NCBI GenBank assembly: GCA_023412845.1
Contig: JAEZRH010000078.1
Location: forward strand, 1-5,866
Source of the DNA: Bacillota bacterium
GTDB taxonomy: Bacteria > Bacillota > Clostridia > Oscillospirales > Acutalibacteraceae
DNA length: 5,866 bases
Direction: 5' to 3'
The notes under the pieces are model-generated. The model ran no database searches. It had not been told where the DNA came from and saw only the letters and a list, made by a program, of their open reading frames with translations. Of the stretch, positions 1-5,866 are shown one piece after another. The number at the start of each line of letters is the position of its first letter. The first letter of the stretch is position 1. The translations under genes were made by a program, and so were the position numbers.

Positions 1-702
1 CTCGCCCATCGTCATGTGATGCGGCGGGTAGAAGCTGGAGGTGCCGATGTCGCCCCAGGTCCCGGTGAACTTCGTCGTGCCGCCCAGGGTATATTCTGAA
101 CCGAGCGCATCGCAGTTGTCCTCCACCAGCCAGAGGCCGTGCCGGTCGCAGAACGCCTTTACCTCTTTCAGGTCGAACGGGTTGCCCAGAGTGTGCGCGA
201 CCATGACCGCTTTTGTCTTTTCGCTGTAAGCCCTTTCCAGCATGGCGGCGTCTATATTATACTGCGGAACCGTTACATCCACAAATACCGGAACCGCGCC
301 GTATTGCAGAATGGGCGCGACGGTCGTCGGGAATCCGCAGGCCACCGTGATGACCTCGTCGCCGCGCCTGACGCGGCGTTCCCCAAGCTCCGGCGCGGTC
401 AGCGCCATGAACGCGATCAGGTTCGCGGAGGAGCCGCTGTTCACCAGGTTCGCGTACCGCACGCCGATCCATTCCGCAAATTCTTTTTCAAACTGATCCG
501 AAAACCTGCCCGTCGTCAGCCAGAAATCGAGGCAGGCGTCCGTCAGGGCGCACATTTCCTTTTCGTCGAACACACGGGCCGCGTAATTAATGCGATCCCC
601 CGCCCGGAACGGCCTGTCGTCTTTCTTGAACTCACTGTAATACTCCGCCACCAGGGATTTGATCTCTTCACGGGCTTGTTTTTCATTCGGCCATGTTGCC
701 AT
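1..702 (-). CDS. rfbH: CDP-4-keto-6-deoxy-D-glucose 3-dehydrase (E1), N-terminal 234 residues, cut by left edge
   Basis: PLP enzyme of the DegT/DnrJ/EryC1/ArnB fold that, in the family, dehydrates CDP-4-keto-6-deoxyglucose at C-3 as the first half of 3,6-dideoxyhexose formation; an NADH-linked iron-sulfur reductase (E3) completes the step. Visible: the phosphate-binding NSGSSAN at residues 88-94, the EDNCDALGSEY stretch at 194-204 with Asp195 in the position that contacts the PLP ring nitrogen, and SSFYPPHHMTMGE at 222-234. In ordinary aminotransferases of this fold a lysine that binds PLP stands where His228 is here; this Lys-to-His change is the hallmark of RfbH/DdhC/AscC and separates it from aminotransferases. 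The ATG at 702 follows a strong GGAGAAGGAG site 8 bases upstream. The frame is open to base 1, so about half the protein, including the expected iron-sulfur cysteines, is outside the window. It starts 19 bases after the Nudix stop codon. Identification is firm; the sugar finally made cannot be told from this gene. Confidence 0.95.
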   Translation of the reverse strand, partial: MATWPNEKQAREEIKSLVAEYYSEFKKDDRPFRAGDRINYAARVFDEKEMCALTDACLDFWLTTGRFSDQFEKEFAEWIGVRYANLVNSGSSANLIAFMALTAPELGERRVRRGDEVITVACGFPTTVAPILQYGAVPVFVDVTVPQYNIDAAMLERAYSEKTKAVMVAHTLGNPFDLKEVKAFCDRHGLWLVEDNCDALGSEYTLGGTTKFTGTWGDIGTSSFYPPHHMTMGE

Positions 703-710
703 ATCCGTCG

Positions 711-720
711 CTCCTTCTCC
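711..720 (-). promoter_or_regulatory. Ribosome binding site of rfbH
   Basis: GGAGAAGGAG on the minus strand, with AAGGAG ending 8 bases before the ATG at 702. It lies in the 19-base gap after the Nudix gene and fixes the rfbH start; it is among the strongest Shine-Dalgarno matches in the window. Confidence 0.8.
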
Positions 721-721
721 G

Positions 722-1270
722 TCAGTCCGCGGTATCCGCGTCATAAAGGAATTCCTTGTACACATGATGCACCCAAAGCAGATTGTCCGGGATCTTTTCG
801 AACCATTTTAGAAAGCCGGGGTCGGTTTCCGATTTCCCGCGGTTGTCGATACGGTACCCTTTCGGAAGCGAACACCGGAACAGAACCGTCAGGTTGTGGC
901 CGCGGATGTCCGGATTCGCAAGGCCCGGCATCGGCCCGCGCAGCACGTCGCGCACGGTCAGCGGCTCCGGTTCAAATTCCACTTCGCAGCCCAGTTCGCT
1001 TACGGCGGTCCGCTGCAGGCGCTGCGCCATGGTTTCGCCGAAACGGATGCAGCCGCCGGGAATGTGCCATCCCCTGCCGTAATACGGGTCGTCCCGCCAG
1101 GCAAGCAGGATGCGTCCTTTTTTATCCCGGATCAGCAGGTCGACGTTCGGAATCGGCGTCAGCGTGGAAACCAGAAGAAACAGATCCTCCGGCAAGCCGT
1201 TTCTGGCATCCAGCTTTGCAGAAAGCAACGTCTGGACCGCCTGTTCAATTTTCGCGGACTGAGTTTCCAT
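722..1270 (-). CDS. Nudix hydrolase, GDP-mannose mannosyl hydrolase-like
   Basis: A 182-residue Nudix protein. A short helical N-terminal part (1-40) precedes the fold: NVDLLIRDKKGRILLAWRDD (42-61), GWHIPGG (67-73) and the Nudix box from Gly73 to Gly94. The box keeps Gly73, Glu79, Arg87, Glu92 and Gly94, but the second position of REUXEE is Thr88 and the first of the paired glutamates is Ser91 (RTAVSELG). The GDP-mannose mannosyl hydrolase (Gmm/WcaH) family has the same kind of degenerate box (RLTMAELG) and hydrolyses the glycosyl bond of a nucleotide sugar, releasing free sugar and NDP. The WVHH at 166-169 lies roughly where Gmm carries its catalytic histidine. Its place between rfbG and rfbH suggests a CDP- or GDP-sugar substrate, but that is inference. 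The ATG at 1270 has a GGAGG 11 bases upstream, inside the end of rfbG. Family is certain, substrate unknown. Confidence 0.88.
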   Translation of the reverse strand: METQSAKIEQAVQTLLSAKLDARNGLPEDLFLLVSTLTPIPNVDLLIRDKKGRILLAWRDDPYYGRGWHIPGGCIRFGETMAQRLQRTAVSELGCEVEFEPEPLTVRDVLRGPMPGLANPDIRGHNLTVLFRCSLPKGYRIDNRGKSETDPGFLKWFEKIPDNLLWVHHVYKEFLYDADTAD

Positions 1271-1276
1271 CTTGTT

Positions 1277-2341
1277 TTAATCCTCCAGAAATTCCGAGAT
1301 CTGCCGGTCCATGACCTCGCCGACGGGCTTCCCGGCCAACCACGCCCTGCTCCATTCGCAGGTCTTTTCGACCGCCTGACGGATATGCCAGCGCGGTTCC
1401 CAGCCGAACGCGCTTTTCAACAGAGAGCAGTCGAGCCTGAGGAAATTGGCTTCGTGCGGGGCGTTCTTTTCCGCCCGGTTTTCCCAGGATGCCCCGTTCC
1501 CCCAGATTTCGCAGAACAGCCCCGCCAGTTCCCCGGTGGAAACGCAGTCGCAGTCGTCCGGCCCGACATTGTAGCACCCGGCGTACGAAGGATCGTCAAC
1601 CTGCCTGCGCGCAATCATCAGGTAAACGAACAGCGGCTCCAGCACATGCTGGTACGGCCGGGTGGAAAACGGGTTCCTCACGACGACTGCGGCGCCTTTC
1701 GCCGCCGCGCGCACACAGTCCGGGATGATGCGGTCGACCGCAAAATCCCCGCCCCCGATGACGTTCCCCGCTCTTGCGGTGGAAACGGCGGTTTCGCCCG
1801 GAAGAAAAGAATTCCGGTAACACTGCGTCACCAGTTCCGAACAGGACTTGCTGTTGGAATACGGGTCAAAGCCGTTCAGTTCTTCGTTCTCGCGATAGCC
1901 CCAGGCCCATTCCCGGTTTTTGTAGACTTTGTCGGTCGTGACGTTGACAACGGATTTCACGCCTGCGGACTGTCTGCAGCATTCCAGCAGGTTCACCGTG
2001 CCCATGACGTTGGTCTCATAGGTTAGGCGCGGCTCCCGGTAGCCGGTGCGGACGATCGGCTGCGCCGCGAGATGCAGCACGATCTCGGGGTCCGCCCGGT
2101 CGAACGCCGCTTTCAGGGCGCCGTAGTCGCGAATGTCGCCGATCCGGGAGGCGACCCTGCCGCCGACATCCGCCGTTGCAAACAGGGACGGGTCCGTGGG
2201 CGGCTCCAGCGAAAAGCCCGTAACCTTCGCCCCGGCCCCGCTGAGCAGCCAGCACAGCCAGGATCCCTTGAAGCCGGTGTGTCCCGTGACAAAAACGCGT
2301 CTGCCGCGGAAAAAATCCAGCGTTTCCCTGCGGTTTACCAT
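1277..2341 (-). CDS. rfbG: CDP-glucose 4,6-dehydratase
   Basis: Short-chain dehydrogenase/reductase enzyme that converts CDP-D-glucose to CDP-4-keto-6-deoxy-D-glucose using bound NAD, in the cytoplasm. Numbered from the chosen start, the NAD-binding turn TGHTGFKG is at 19-26, the LHLAAQPIVR segment that lines the cofactor site at 89-98, the VTTDKVYKN active-site strand at 134-142, and the catalytic Tyr161-x3-Lys165 pair in PYSNSK. The 354-residue length fits the roughly 357-residue family. The ATG at 2341 is preferred: the frame extends to a GTG at 2371, but that would add ten non-conserved residues and overlap rfbF by 37 bases, whereas MVNRRETLDFFRGRRVFVTG resembles the usual N-terminus. The gene overlaps the end of rfbF by 7 bases (ATGGTAA), pointing to translational coupling; its own ribosome binding site is weak. 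Its product feeds RfbH. Alternative sugar-nucleotide dehydratases are less likely given the neighbouring rfbF and rfbH. Confidence 0.96.
   Translation of the reverse strand: MVNRRETLDFFRGRRVFVTGHTGFKGSWLCWLLSGAGAKVTGFSLEPPTDPSLFATADVGGRVASRIGDIRDYGALKAAFDRADPEIVLHLAAQPIVRTGYREPRLTYETNVMGTVNLLECCRQSAGVKSVVNVTTDKVYKNREWAWGYRENEELNGFDPYSNSKSCSELVTQCYRNSFLPGETAVSTARAGNVIGGGDFAVDRIIPDCVRAAAKGAAVVVRNPFSTRPYQHVLEPLFVYLMIARRQVDDPSYAGCYNVGPDDCDCVSTGELAGLFCEIWGNGASWENRAEKNAPHEANFLRLDCSLLKSAFGWEPRWHIRQAVEKTCEWSRAWLAGKPVGEVMDRQISEFLED
1282..1286 (-). promoter_or_regulatory. Ribosome binding site of the Nudix gene
   Basis: GGAGG on the minus strand, 11 bases before the ATG at 1270. It lies within the last codons of rfbG (just before the TAA at 1279-1277), so ribosomes finishing rfbG pass over it; spacing is a little long. 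Confidence 0.65.
2335..2341 (-). other. rfbF/rfbG gene overlap (ATGGTAA)
   Basis: The ATG of rfbG and the TAA of rfbF lie within the same seven bases in different frames. With only a weak GTGGA ahead of it, rfbG is likely translated by ribosomes that have just finished rfbF. Confidence 0.7.
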
Positions 2342-3108
2342 TTTTTCCACGGCGCTTCCCCGCTTTCCCACAGTTTCTCAAGCTCCATCAGATCGCGCTG
2401 CGTGTCCATGCATTTCCAGAATCCGCGGTGTTTGTAGGCCTTCAGCTGGCCTTCCGCCGCCAGCCGCTCAAGAGGCTCCTTTTCGAACACGGTTGAATCG
2501 CCCTCGATGTAGTCGAAAACCTTCGGCTCCATCACCATATAGCCGCCGTTGATCACGTTCCCGTCGCACACGGATTTCTCGCGGAAATCCGTCACCAGGT
2601 CGCCGTCGCCGAGGCCGAGCACGCCGAAACGCTGCGCCACATTGATGGCCGTCAGGGTCGCGAGCTTCCCGTGCGCCCTGTGGTATGCCAGCAGATCGTT
2701 CATGTTGATGTCGCAGACGCCGTCCCCGTATGTAAGCATGAACGCCTCGTCGCCGACGTACGGCTGAATCCGCTTCACGCGGCCGCCGGTCATGGTGTTA
2801 AGGCCCGTGTCCACCACCGTGACGTGCCATGGCTCTGAATTGTTGGTATGCACCCTCATATAGTTCTGGTTGGTAAAATCGAAGGTGATGTCTGAATTGT
2901 GCAGATAATAGTTTGCAAAAAAGTCCTTGATCATGTGCTGTTTGTAGCCGCAGCAGATAACGAAGTCGTCAAAGCCGTGCGCGGAGTATTCCTTCATAAT
3001 ATGCCAAAGGATCGGCATGCCGCCGATTTCGATCATCGGCTTCGGCCTCTTGCTGCTTTCTTCCGAAATTCTTGTGCCGAACCCGCCAGCCAGAATTACA
3101 ACCTTCAT
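2335..3108 (-). CDS. rfbF: Glucose-1-phosphate cytidylyltransferase
   Basis: Makes CDP-D-glucose and pyrophosphate from CTP and alpha-D-glucose 1-phosphate, the entry step to CDP-dideoxyhexoses. The 257-residue length equals that of the Salmonella enzyme. The nucleotidyltransferase signature GGFGTR is at 8-13, followed by RPKPMIEIGG at 21-30. YGDGVCDIN at 127-135 and GFWKCMDT at 229-236 carry Asp129 and Asp235, which match the metal-binding aspartates of the characterised enzyme as I remember its sequence. NGGYMV at 187-192 is the family's sugar-binding stretch, and the ICCGYKQHMIK and EPWHVTVVDTG segments are typical of RfbF and unlike RmlA. The ATG at 3108 shares an ATGA with the TGA of the upstream glycosyltransferase, so the two are coupled; a modest AAAGGAT lies about 15 bases upstream. 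The 3' end overlaps rfbG by 7 bases. Nothing is missing or broken. Confidence 0.97.
   Translation of the reverse strand: MKVVILAGGFGTRISEESSKRPKPMIEIGGMPILWHIMKEYSAHGFDDFVICCGYKQHMIKDFFANYYLHNSDITFDFTNQNYMRVHTNNSEPWHVTVVDTGLNTMTGGRVKRIQPYVGDEAFMLTYGDGVCDINMNDLLAYHRAHGKLATLTAINVAQRFGVLGLGDGDLVTDFREKSVCDGNVINGGYMVMEPKVFDYIEGDSTVFEKEPLERLAAEGQLKAYKHRGFWKCMDTQRDLMELEKLWESGEAPWKKW
3105..3108 (-). other. Glycosyltransferase/rfbF stop-start overlap (ATGA)
   Basis: The TGA of the glycosyltransferase and the ATG of rfbF share four bases. This places the transferase and the CDP-glucose genes in one transcript and implies coupled translation. Confidence 0.8.
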
Positions 3109-4124
3109 TCCGCTTTGTCATCCTTTCCATGCGTTTGTATTTGTTCCCGCCCCGTTTTCCGCTTCCCTTTCCGGTAAACCGCCCTGAGCCCGACCGCAAA
3201 GCGGCGGTTGACGCAAAGGGCGAAAAAATAAAACCAGAAAATACCGGTGTCCGTTACTTGGGGGAGGTATTCCCGGCAGCTTCGGACTTTTTTCCACGAC
3301 AGGCTGCCGGTCGCCTTCAGTCCGGGCAGATTCCGAAGGGAGAAAATTCCCGTATACCGGTCGTGAGATTTCAGCACAAACTCCTTTTCCGGGTTGTAAA
3401 TACCGGGCAGCGCGCAGACGGCCCTGCACCAGATTTCTCCCCACTGCCAGAGGGTGTTGCACGAAAGCTTCCAGAAAGAATCCTCTCGCATCGGGTTCGC
3501 CCGCCAGGAATTCTGCTTCACAAAATACACGGCACGGAACGGCTGCGACGCAATGGCCCGGAAGTACGCCATTGGGAGCCACAGGCCGTAGTTGTCTTCC
3601 GCCCAAACGGGAAACATCTGCATCGCCCGCCGCAGCAGTTCCCCTGAGACGATCCCAGCGGAAAGGGAAGTCATGCGCCAGCAGCAGTCATGAAAAAGCT
3701 GCCCGCAGTCCGTGTATTCTCTGAACGAAAATCCCATGCAGTCCCGGCTGTCGAAAACGACCAGATCGGTTCCGCGGTCCAGTTCCGGCTTCATGGCGCC
3801 GAAAACCGCGTCGATATCGATGACCGTTCCATCCGAGGAAAGCCAGATGTAGTCGTACCGCGGCGCATACTCTTCACAGGCGCGGAAGACTTTCCGGTCG
3901 ATGGCCATGCGCTCCTGCTCGCCGGTATCCCGTTCATAGCGGATGTTTTGAAATCCGTCCGCAAGGAACTGTTCCGCGATCTCCTGCGTGGAGCCGTCCG
4001 GGCTGCTGTCGTAAAGGATCAGGTCGATCCCGTTCCGGAAAAGAGCCTCCGCCTGCTCTTTAAGATAAAATCGGATGCTGTCCGGCCGGCCGCAGGTCGG
4101 AATAATCAGGCAAAGTTTTTTCAT
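3105..4124 (-). CDS. GT-A fold (family 2-like) glycosyltransferase
   Basis: A 339-residue protein whose N-terminus, LCLIIPTCGRPDSIRFYL (4-21), is the nucleotide-binding start of GT2-like glycosyltransferases, followed by LILYDSSPDGST at 35-46. The usual DxD metal site falls at YIWLSSDGTVID (92-103), where only Asp98 is clearly in place, so the motif is degenerate. WAEDNYGLWLPMAYFRA (174-190) may hold the acceptor-side catalytic acid (Glu176 or Asp177). A hydrophobic stretch, TGIFWFYFFALCV (293-305), and a basic tail (RKGKRKTGR, 318-326) could fix the C-terminus to the inner face of the membrane. It probably transfers a sugar to a lipid-linked glycan that the upstream ABC exporter handles; donor and acceptor cannot be read from the sequence. 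Its ATG at 4124 shares ATGA with the ATPase stop, and AAAGGGA lies about 7 bases upstream. It could be the dideoxyhexose transferase, but its place beside rfbF is the only hint. Confidence 0.8.
   Translation of the reverse strand: MKKLCLIIPTCGRPDSIRFYLKEQAEALFRNGIDLILYDSSPDGSTQEIAEQFLADGFQNIRYERDTGEQERMAIDRKVFRACEEYAPRYDYIWLSSDGTVIDIDAVFGAMKPELDRGTDLVVFDSRDCMGFSFREYTDCGQLFHDCCWRMTSLSAGIVSGELLRRAMQMFPVWAEDNYGLWLPMAYFRAIASQPFRAVYFVKQNSWRANPMREDSFWKLSCNTLWQWGEIWCRAVCALPGIYNPEKEFVLKSHDRYTGIFSLRNLPGLKATGSLSWKKVRSCREYLPQVTDTGIFWFYFFALCVNRRFAVGLRAVYRKGKRKTGREQIQTHGKDDKAE
4121..4124 (-). other. ATPase/glycosyltransferase stop-start overlap (ATGA)
   Basis: The TGA of the ABC ATPase and the ATG of the glycosyltransferase share four bases, joining the exporter genes to the biosynthesis genes in one coupled unit. 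Confidence 0.8.
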
Positions 4125-4891
4125 GGGCAGTTCCCTTTCTCCGCCTTTCCCGGCTGAGGCCCGGCCGTCACGCTTTCCAGATAGGCGTCGCAGACTTTTC
4201 CGGCTCCGCCCAACATCTTTGCTTTTCCGTCTTCAATCCACAGAACGCGGTCGCAAATTTCCCGTATCTGGCTGAGGCTGTGAGAAACGAACAGCACCGT
4301 GGTCCCGCCCGTCATCAGCTCCGTCATGCGCGCGCGGCTTTTTTTCTGAAACTCCTCGTCGCCGACCGCTAGGATCTCGTCGACGATCAGGATCTCCGGA
4401 TTGACGACCGTGGCAATGGAAAAGGCCAGCCGCATCATCATACCGGAGGAATAGCTGCGGATCGGCACATCGATGAAACTTCCAAGTTCGGAAAAATCCA
4501 GGATTTCCTGATATTTGGAATCGAGATACGCTTTGGTATAGCCGAGAATCGCGCCGTTGAGGTAAATATTCTCCCGGCCGGACAGCTCGTAGTCAAATCC
4601 GGAGCCAAGCTCGAGCATGGGGACCACGTTCCCGGCGACCTTCAGGGTCCCTTTCGTGGGCTTCATGATCCCCGCGATGATTTTCAGCAGCGTGCTTTTC
4701 CCCGCGCCGTTGCGGCCGATGATCCCCATGACCTCGCCCCTGCGCACGCTGAAGCTGACGTCTTTAAGAGCCCAGAATTCTTCATATTTCAGCTTATGCT
4801 GAAGCGCCCTGGTGAAGTATTCCTTTAAGCCGCTCACCCGGTCCTGCGGCATGCGGAAGCGCATGGCAAGATGCTCTGCCTGAATGATCAT
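4121..4891 (-). CDS. ABC transporter ATPase for polysaccharide/teichoic acid export (Wzt/TagH type)
   Basis: Nucleotide-binding subunit powering export of a lipid-linked glycan. In 256 residues it shows Walker A GRNGAGKST (59-67), the ELGSGFDYELSGREN block (94-108) typical of Wzt/TagH/RfbE proteins, signature YSSGM (147-151), Walker B ILIVDE (167-172), the D-loop region AVGDEEF (175-181), and the switch His204 in FVSHS. The leading 40 residues, with the motif GLKEYFTRAL before the first core strand, are also usual for this group. The protein ends soon after the ATPase core, with about 20 polar residues, and lacks the extra C-terminal carbohydrate-binding domain of long Wzt proteins. The ATG at 4891 is supported by AGGAG 9 bases upstream, and lies 12 bases past the permease stop. 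The pairing with the adjacent permease is certain by context; the exact glycan carried is not. Confidence 0.94.
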   Translation of the reverse strand: MIIQAEHLAMRFRMPQDRVSGLKEYFTRALQHKLKYEEFWALKDVSFSVRRGEVMGIIGRNGAGKSTLLKIIAGIMKPTKGTLKVAGNVVPMLELGSGFDYELSGRENIYLNGAILGYTKAYLDSKYQEILDFSELGSFIDVPIRSYSSGMMMRLAFSIATVVNPEILIVDEILAVGDEEFQKKSRARMTELMTGGTTVLFVSHSLSQIREICDRVLWIEDGKAKMLGGAGKVCDAYLESVTAGPQPGKAEKGNCP

Positions 4892-4900
4892 GTTTTCCGT

Positions 4901-4905
4901 CTCCT
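4901..4905 (-). promoter_or_regulatory. Ribosome binding site of the ABC ATPase gene
   Basis: AGGAG on the minus strand, 9 bases before the ATG at 4891. It overlaps the TAG stop codon of the permease (TAGGAG), a layout that links termination of the permease to start of the ATPase and keeps the two subunits in balance. Confidence 0.75.
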
Positions 4906-5866
4906 AAAGATAAAGGATAAAATTATCCTGTGTTTTTTTGAAAACAAACGCCCCGGCCGCAAGCATGCCGAACGCGAACAGCAGACACAGCAGGTAGGCC
5001 TTCGGCTCCGGGGAAATCCCGTTGATGATGACGATGCGTGCAAAACGGATAAAGTGGTACAGCGGGTTGAGTTTCAGCACGAAAGCGAACTGCTGCGGCA
5101 CAATTTTCTCCGGGTAAAAAATCGGCGTCGCGTACATCCAGACCGTGCTGACGACCCCCCACAGGAACTGCGTGTCGCGGAAAAACACCATGGCCGCGCC
5201 GAGCAGCATCCCGAGACCCAGGCAGAACACGACCAGACAGAAAATGCCGAACGGCAGCAGCAGATAAGCCGGAGTGACCCGCGTGCCGGAACAAAGGATA
5301 AACAGTGCCAGCGGAATCAAGGCAAGCAGCAGGTTCACCATGGAGGAAAGCGTACGCGACAGCGGGTAAATATACTTTGGAACATAAACCTTTGTGATCA
5401 GAGAGGCGTTGCCCGCAATCGACATCAGGCTCATGGAGCAGGATTCGGAGAAGAAATTGAACGCGATGATGCCGATCAGCAGATAAACCGGGAAGTTGAC
5501 GACGTCCTGCTTGAACAGGGTGGAAAAGATCACATACTGCACCAAAAGCATGAGAAGCGGGTTCAGGAAGCTCCAGAACACACCGAGAACGCTTCGTTTG
5601 TACTTGGTTTTAAAGTCGCGCGATACAAGCTGATGGATCAGGAACTGATACCGGACGCATGCGTCGATTACACGCAGGCCCAGGCAGGTTTTCCCCTTTC
5701 GCCGGCAGCGCACAAGGCGCAGGCAGTACCCCGCCAGCAGCAGGCCGAAAGCGCCCGCGAGATACCAGTAATGCATCCCGAACCAAAGGGTTTCGCGGGT
5801 TCCCACTCTGTAGCAGAGCGCAGCATCTACCGTTTTGCCCGCATAAGTGAGCTTTCCGGCGGCGGG
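4904..5866 (-). CDS. ABC-2 type polysaccharide export permease (Wzm/TagG type), 5' end probably beyond right edge
   Basis: Membrane subunit that would move a lipid-linked glycan across the cytoplasmic membrane with the ATPase encoded next. Numbered from a GTG at 5806 (300 residues), the conserved core starts at about 53 (YQFLIHQLVSRDFKTKYKRS, an amphipathic interface segment) and continues with membrane segments near 76-98, 105-121, 153-174, 180-207, 216-231 and 270-289; FNFFSE (116-121), ITKVYVPKYIYPLSR (137-151) and WMYATPIFYPE (223-233) are ABC-2 export motifs. Ahead of the core there is an extra hydrophobic helix (13-31) followed by the basic RLVRCRRKGK (30-39). The start is unclear: neither the GTG at 5806 nor the ATG at 5776 has a visible ribosome binding site, and the frame stays open, with no ATG, GTG or TTG, from 5807 to the edge. 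I therefore show it as running off the window. The core function is firm; the N-terminus is not. Confidence 0.88.
   Translation of the reverse strand, partial: PAAGKLTYAGKTVDAALCYRVGTRETLWFGMHYWYLAGAFGLLLAGYCLRLVRCRRKGKTCLGLRVIDACVRYQFLIHQLVSRDFKTKYKRSVLGVFWSFLNPLLMLLVQYVIFSTLFKQDVVNFPVYLLIGIIAFNFFSESCSMSLMSIAGNASLITKVYVPKYIYPLSRTLSSMVNLLLALIPLALFILCSGTRVTPAYLLLPFGIFCLVVFCLGLGMLLGAAMVFFRDTQFLWGVVSTVWMYATPIFYPEKIVPQQFAFVLKLNPLYHFIRFARIVIINGISPEPKAYLLCLLFAFGMLAAGAFVFKKTQDNFILYL

Noticed and set aside
1..702. RfbH as a broken aminotransferase because the PLP lysine is absent
   Set aside because: Histidine at that place is the normal state of the E1 dehydrases, and the flanking motif is otherwise intact.
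703..721. Possible promoter or terminator in the gap before rfbH
   Set aside because: The 19-base gap is filled by a ribosome binding site; there is no hairpin with a T run and no room for a promoter. No other junction is larger.
139..1314. Long plus-strand open frame (391 codons) opposite rfbH and the Nudix gene
   Set aside because: It lies antisense to two clearly conserved genes, its translation is rich in Arg and Pro without any recognisable domain, and GC-rich coding DNA commonly leaves such frames open.
896..2026. Long plus-strand open frame (376 codons) opposite the Nudix gene and rfbG
   Set aside because: Antisense shadow of two conserved genes, of biased composition and with no motif or ribosome binding site that I can see.
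2342..2371. Upstream GTG start for rfbG at 2371
   Set aside because: It would add ten residues without family resemblance and lengthen the overlap with rfbF to 37 bases; the ATG at 2341 matches the family N-terminus and makes the typical short coupled overlap.

Overview
This window holds seven genes, all on the minus strand, so they are read from right to left. They are packed with overlaps or gaps of at most about 20 bases and look like the interior of one long operon for making and exporting a surface glycan. Base composition is fairly GC-rich by eye. Clear AGGAG-type ribosome binding sites, a TagGH/Wzm-Wzt style exporter and the protein flavour suggest a Clostridia-like member of the Bacillota, possibly Oscillospiraceae-related. 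That placement is inference from style, not from a marker gene.

Layout in transcription order. Positions 5866-4904 encode an ABC-2 polysaccharide export permease whose reading frame is still open at the right edge. Positions 4891-4121 encode its ATPase. Positions 4124-3105 encode a GT-A type glycosyltransferase. Positions 3108-2335 encode glucose-1-phosphate cytidylyltransferase (rfbF). Positions 2341-1277 encode CDP-glucose 4,6-dehydratase (rfbG). Positions 1270-722 encode a Nudix hydrolase with a degenerate, GDP-mannose mannosyl hydrolase-like box. Positions 702-1 encode the N-terminal part of the CDP-4-keto-6-deoxyglucose 3-dehydrase (rfbH/ddhC), cut by the left edge.

How they work together. 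RfbF activates glucose-1-phosphate with CTP, RfbG makes CDP-4-keto-6-deoxyglucose, and RfbH starts C-3 deoxygenation, leading to a CDP-3,6-dideoxyhexose (paratose, abequose, tyvelose or ascarylose type). The last steps (the E3 reductase and a C-4 reductase, with or without an epimerase) are not in the window and may lie beyond the left edge. The glycosyltransferase probably adds a sugar to the growing glycan, and the permease/ATPase pair would export a lipid-linked glycan. The Nudix enzyme sits between two consecutive pathway steps and may police a nucleotide-sugar pool.

No RNA gene, mobile element, CRISPR array, terminator or promoter is visible. There is no gene-free stretch of 300 bases. 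The pathway itself is established. The points most worth a second look are the Nudix gene inside the CDP-sugar block and the extended N-terminus of the permease.
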